From positions 257,722-321,721 of the forward strand of contig CADCCF010000005.1 in assembly GCA_902799835.1 (NCBI GenBank): DNA of 64,000 bases, written 5' to 3'. A program made the position numbers and the translations under genes. The notes beneath the pieces are model-generated. The model worked only from the letters and a program-made list of their open reading frames with translations. It ran no database searches and was not told the DNA's origin. Of this stretch, positions 61,128 to 64,000 are shown piece by piece. Every line of letters starts with the position of its first letter. The stretch's first letter is position 1. This DNA comes from an uncultured Pseudomonadota bacterium. Its GTDB lineage: Bacteria; Pseudomonadota; Alphaproteobacteria; RF32; CAG-239.

Positions 61128-62099
61128 ATGGTTAAATCAAACGACAATGCAGCATATAAAAGAGGACAAGAGCTTCTGGACCAAGGACAGTATGAGGAAG
61201 CTATTGAACATTTTAACAAGGCGATAGAAGAACAACCGGATTCATGGAAATCGCTTAATTCAAAAGGGTTTGCCTACCAAAAGCTTAGCCGTTATACTGA
61301 AGCGGTTGAGTGTTTTGATCGAGCTTTGGCAATCAATCCCAAGTCAGTCGAGGTTCTTAATAATAAGGGCGTTACTTTGAGTATGCGCGGGCTTTATAAA
61401 GACGCTATTAAGTGTTTTGATGAAGCTATTGCTGATGATGGAACTTCTCTGGAAGCATTGAATGGCAAGGCAATTGCATTACAACATATGTTTTCATACA
61501 AAGAGGCTTTGGATGTTTTGGAAGAAGCTATGAAAATTGATAACAAACATTCACAGACCTTGCTCAGTGTCGCAGTTACATTACAAAAATTAAAACAATA
61601 CGAAAGAGCAATTTCGTTTTTCAAAAAGGTTTTGGCCGCAGATAAAAATAACATTAAAGCATGGAACGGTGTCGGCGTAACCTATCAGTTGATGGGAGAT
61701 AATAATTCGGCCATTAAATGTTTTACCAAAATTTTGAATATTGACAGTCATGAAATTCAAGCTTGGATTTCTATCGGTTTCGTATATCAAAAAATGTTGA
61801 AATTTAATGATGCTTTGAAGTGTTATAAAAAAGCACAAAGCATAATCGGTAATCGTTATCATCACAAACTATATGACGGATTAGCCTCATGTTTAACCAA
61901 GTTATCTGAATTTGATCAGGCCAGTGAGGTTTATCAGCAGATATTCCAGCGTGAAGAAGGTAAAAAGAAATGGGATGCTCAACGTTCATTAAAGTTTGTT
62001 AACAAGTTAAAACGCAAAAAAGCAATGGGCGTGTTACCGTCATTAGTTCCTGATGAGACAGGTGAGGGAACACCCAAGCCGAACGCTCCGCAAGAGTAG
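61128..62099 (+). CDS. Tetratricopeptide-repeat protein
   Basis: 323 residues with about seven consecutive 34-residue TPR motifs from residue ~8 to ~260, each with the W/L-G-A-P pattern (for example 'GQYEEAIEHFNKAIEEQP', 'SRYTEAVECFDRALAINP'). The C-terminal ~60 residues are basic then Pro/Glu-rich ('GVLPSLVPDETGEG'). No signal peptide, so it is a cytoplasmic scaffold. It has its own promoter; a link to moxR-DUF58 is possible from position only. Confidence 0.9.
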   Translation: MVKSNDNAAYKRGQELLDQGQYEEAIEHFNKAIEEQPDSWKSLNSKGFAYQKLSRYTEAVECFDRALAINPKSVEVLNNKGVTLSMRGLYKDAIKCFDEAIADDGTSLEALNGKAIALQHMFSYKEALDVLEEAMKIDNKHSQTLLSVAVTLQKLKQYERAISFFKKVLAADKNNIKAWNGVGVTYQLMGDNNSAIKCFTKILNIDSHEIQAWISIGFVYQKMLKFNDALKCYKKAQSIIGNRYHHKLYDGLASCLTKLSEFDQASEVYQQIFQREEGKKKWDAQRSLKFVNKLKRKKAMGVLPSLVPDETGEGTPKPNAPQE

Positions 62100-62110
62100 T
62101 TGATTTTATA

Positions 62111-62139
62111 AAAAATGGCGCTGTAAAACGCCATTTTTT
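62111..62139. terminator. Bidirectional terminator
   Basis: AAAATGGCG / CGCCATTTT with an 8-base loop, flanked by A and T runs, between the TPR gene and convergent pncC. Confidence 0.88.
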
Positions 62140-62616
62140 TTAATTTTTTTTCAAGAACTTAACCAGATTGTCCAACACCTTATTTGCAAATTGTTCTTTC
62201 ATCTTAATTCTGGGGGTATCGGATGGCAGATTAATCTCAAAACTAAGCTGTTTTCCAAGACCGCAAATAGTTGAAAACATCACTCCGGCCGGTTTGCCGT
62301 CAGCACCGCTCGGTCCGGCTGTTCCGGTGGTGGAAACACAAATATCGGCTTGAGTTATATTTTGTAATCCTTGTGCCATTTCAATTGAGCATTCTTGGCT
62401 GACCGCACCGAATTTGCGCAAAGTCTGATTCGAAACTCCTAAAATATTGTGTTTAGCTTCATTGCAATAGGTTACAAAATTCAGTTTAACATAATTGGAA
62501 CTGCCGCTGACATCGGTAAGTTTTGAGCTGAGCAACCCTCCGGTGCAAGATTCGGTCGTTGCTATGGTTAAATGCCTTTCATTGAGCAGTTGTCCTATTT
62601 TTTCTTCCTTTTTCAT
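62140..62616 (-). CDS. pncC: Nicotinamide-nucleotide amidase (CinA C-terminal family)
   Basis: Hydrolyses NMN to nicotinate mononucleotide in NAD recycling. 158 residues, equal to a stand-alone CinA C-terminal domain. 'TIATTESCTGGLLSSKLTDV' near the N-terminus holds the catalytic Ser (TESCTGG), followed by 'VTYCNEAKHNIL', 'GAVSQECSIEMAQG' and 'STTGTAGPSGAD'. It directly follows dut. Confidence 0.94.
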   Translation of the reverse strand: MKKEEKIGQLLNERHLTIATTESCTGGLLSSKLTDVSGSSNYVKLNFVTYCNEAKHNILGVSNQTLRKFGAVSQECSIEMAQGLQNITQADICVSTTGTAGPSGADGKPAGVMFSTICGLGKQLSFEINLPSDTPRIKMKEQFANKVLDNLVKFLKKN

Positions 62617-63063
62617 TTATTTTACTCCTGATGATCCGAAACCGTTTTCTCCACGTACAGTTTCACTCAATTCTTCCACCTCAACCACTTGTGGCTTGAA
62701 AATCGGGCAAACCACCATTTGAGCGATTCTATCCAGTGGCTGAATAGTGACCTCATGATTGTTGAAGTTGAAGACATTTATTTTTATTTCACCGCGATAT
62801 GAAACATCAACTGTCCCCAGTTGCGCTACAATTCCTTTCGCCGTCAGGCCGGAACGTGGACGAATTTGTATTTCAACCGAATTATTATCGCTTGTGTTAT
62901 AATCAGTTAATTCTACACAAATACCAGCCGGAATTGTAGCAATTCCAAATGCCACTATAGTCAATGGTTCTACAATATCAGCGCGCAAATCATAACCGGA
63001 ATCACCATCTTTTGAGCTTATTTTAGGTAGGTTAGGATTGAGGTATTTTATATTAAGTTTCAT
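62617..63063 (-). CDS. dut: dUTP pyrophosphatase
   Basis: Cleaves dUTP to dUMP, keeping uracil out of DNA and providing the dTMP precursor. 148 residues. The five motifs are visible: 'DSGYDLRA', 'IQIRPRSGLTAKG', 'QLGTVDVSYRGEIKI', 'DRIAQMVV' and the C-terminal 'RGENGFGSSG'. Start at ATG 63063 with AAGGGA upstream; a longer frame from 63087 lacks support. Complements the uracil-DNA glycosylase at 34.4 kb. pncC begins directly after the stop. Confidence 0.96.
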   Translation of the reverse strand: MKLNIKYLNPNLPKISSKDGDSGYDLRADIVEPLTIVAFGIATIPAGICVELTDYNTSDNNSVEIQIRPRSGLTAKGIVAQLGTVDVSYRGEIKINVFNFNNHEVTIQPLDRIAQMVVCPIFKPQVVEVEELSETVRGENGFGSSGVK

Positions 63064-63190
63064 ATTATTTCCCTTATAATTTATCATAAACCAACAATAA
63101 CAAACCTGTTAATTAAGGCAAGAACATTTATGTAATTTTACTTGCTTTTATTACTGCAAAAGCTATGATGAATCAAAATTGAGGTAGTAA

Positions 63191-64000
63191 ATGAAAACCA
63201 ATAAAACCTTTATTGTATTTTTGCTTTGTCATTTGTTGATTTGGTCGGTTTTGCCGATATTATTGCGTGCCAATTTACCAATGGATTCGGCAGAAGCTTT
63301 AATCTGGGGAATGGTTGGCGAATGGGGCACCAATAAACATCCGCCATTATCCGGTTGGTTGGCTGATTGGATTTGGCTATTGAGCGGAAAAAATCCTTAT
63401 TCGCTTTATGTTTTGAGCCAAATTTTGGTCTGTGGCGGATTGGTTTACATTTATAAGTTGGCTCAATGTTTTTTAAGTGCTGAAAAATCTCTTGTAACCG
63501 CCCTTTTGATGGAAGGGGTTGCTTATTACAGTATATTAACTCCTGAGTATAATTGTAATATCGTGGCATTGTTGTTGTGGCCGGCTTGCAGTTATTATTT
63601 TTATCAGGGAATTAAGCTCAATCGTTGGTCTGACTGGTTGTTGTTTGGAGTTTTTGCCGGACTTAATATTCTCAATAAATATGTTTCCGGTGCTCTGTTA
63701 TTGAGTTTAGGTCTTTATTTGTTACTCACTCCGCAGGGTAGGATTCGATTAAAGTCTGGGAAGCTTTATTTTAGTGCGGCAGTTGCCTTTGTCCTGATAA
63801 TTCCACATTTTATTTGGTTATATAATCGTGATTTTTTTGTGCTTGATTATTTCTTAGGTCGTGCTTCGGGACATAGTTTAGCTTATGGATTGGGACACAT
63901 CGTTTATCCGCTCAAATTTTTGGCAGCTCAAATACTAACATCTGTTGCTGTATGGATAGTTATATTGACGGCTCGTCATTATGCTAGACATCAGGAAATA
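63191..64000 (+). CDS. Membrane glycosyltransferase, ArnT/PMT-like (cut by window end)
   Basis: The frame is open from ATG 63191 to the last base: 270 codons, no stop. The ribosome site is GAGGTAG. The protein starts with a membrane helix, then 'LPMDSAEALIWGMVGEWGTN' and 'KHPPLSGWLADWIW'. That D/E-x-E..KHPP arrangement in the first periplasmic loop is typical of GT-C dolichol/undecaprenyl-phosphate-dependent glycosyltransferases of family 39/83 (ArnT-like). At least six more helices follow. It probably modifies lipid A or surface glycans. Confidence 0.85.
   Translation, partial: MKTNKTFIVFLLCHLLIWSVLPILLRANLPMDSAEALIWGMVGEWGTNKHPPLSGWLADWIWLLSGKNPYSLYVLSQILVCGGLVYIYKLAQCFLSAEKSLVTALLMEGVAYYSILTPEYNCNIVALLLWPACSYYFYQGIKLNRWSDWLLFGVFAGLNILNKYVSGALLLSLGLYLLLTPQGRIRLKSGKLYFSAAVAFVLIIPHFIWLYNRDFFVLDYFLGRASGHSLAYGLGHIVYPLKFLAAQILTSVAVWIVILTARHYARHQEI

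Noticed and set aside
1-64000. tRNA and rRNA genes
   Set aside because: Intergenic gaps were scanned by eye for T-loop GTTCGAATC-like sequences and rRNA motifs; none found. A tRNAscan-SE run would confirm.

Overview
The window looks like a chromosomal segment of an AT-rich alphaproteobacterium, probably host- or gut-associated and at least partly anaerobic. Lineage evidence is the gene order dusB-trkA-hfq-hflX, a ChpT-type histidine phosphotransferase, folate-dependent TrmFO and adjacent recG/mfd. Rnf, archaeal-type ProS and several accessory genes suggest exchange with other gut phyla. The genus cannot be read from the sequence. TAA, TAG and TGA all act as stops. I found no tRNA, rRNA, CRISPR array or IS element.

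Layout. 1-6.2 kb: a coiled-coil protein cut by the window start, then dusB, trkA, hfq, hflX. 6.2-12.9 kb: cold-shock protein, PHP phosphoesterase, an unknown protein, proS, lipoprotein, hydrolase, glycosyltransferase. 12.9-19.2 kb: divergent recG and mfd plus a TerB-like protein. 19.3-22 kb: a toxin locus, with one complete gene followed by displaced copies of its C-terminal domain, each copy separated by a terminator and a structured repeat. 22-28 kb: two foreign-looking genes, an OmpA-type lipoprotein, fabD, fabF, a DsbD-like protein and a CDP-alcohol phosphotransferase. 28-34.4 kb: a complete apbE-rseC-rnfBCDGEA operon. 34.4-38 kb: uracil-DNA glycosylase, a small beta-barrel, two paralogous proteins with an RNA-polymerase-alpha-CTD-like region, and two small accessory genes. 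38-41 kb: lepA, a GNAT acetyltransferase and an unknown gene. 41.2-48 kb: a 1191-residue cysteine-rich exported protein and a chpT/receiver/cheR operon. 48-56 kb: trmFO, a squalene-synthase-like/desaturase pair, an M16 peptidase, an AlbA_2 protein, rnhA and three orphan genes. 56-64 kb: HU, uvrD/pcrA, moxR-DUF58, a TPR protein, pncC, dut and a membrane glycosyltransferase cut by the window end.

How the parts fit. Most genes are housekeeping: translation, repair, fatty acid synthesis and respiration. ApbE would flavinylate RnfD and RnfG of the neighbouring Rnf pump. The ChpT/receiver/CheR trio looks like a phosphorelay module. The accessory layer is the most unusual part. It comprises the toxin-tip array, with visible covariation in its repeat RNA; an 18-bp operator shared by that array and a gene about 18 kb away; and several single-gene units with their own promoter and terminator, no Shine-Dalgarno sequence and higher GC than their neighbours.
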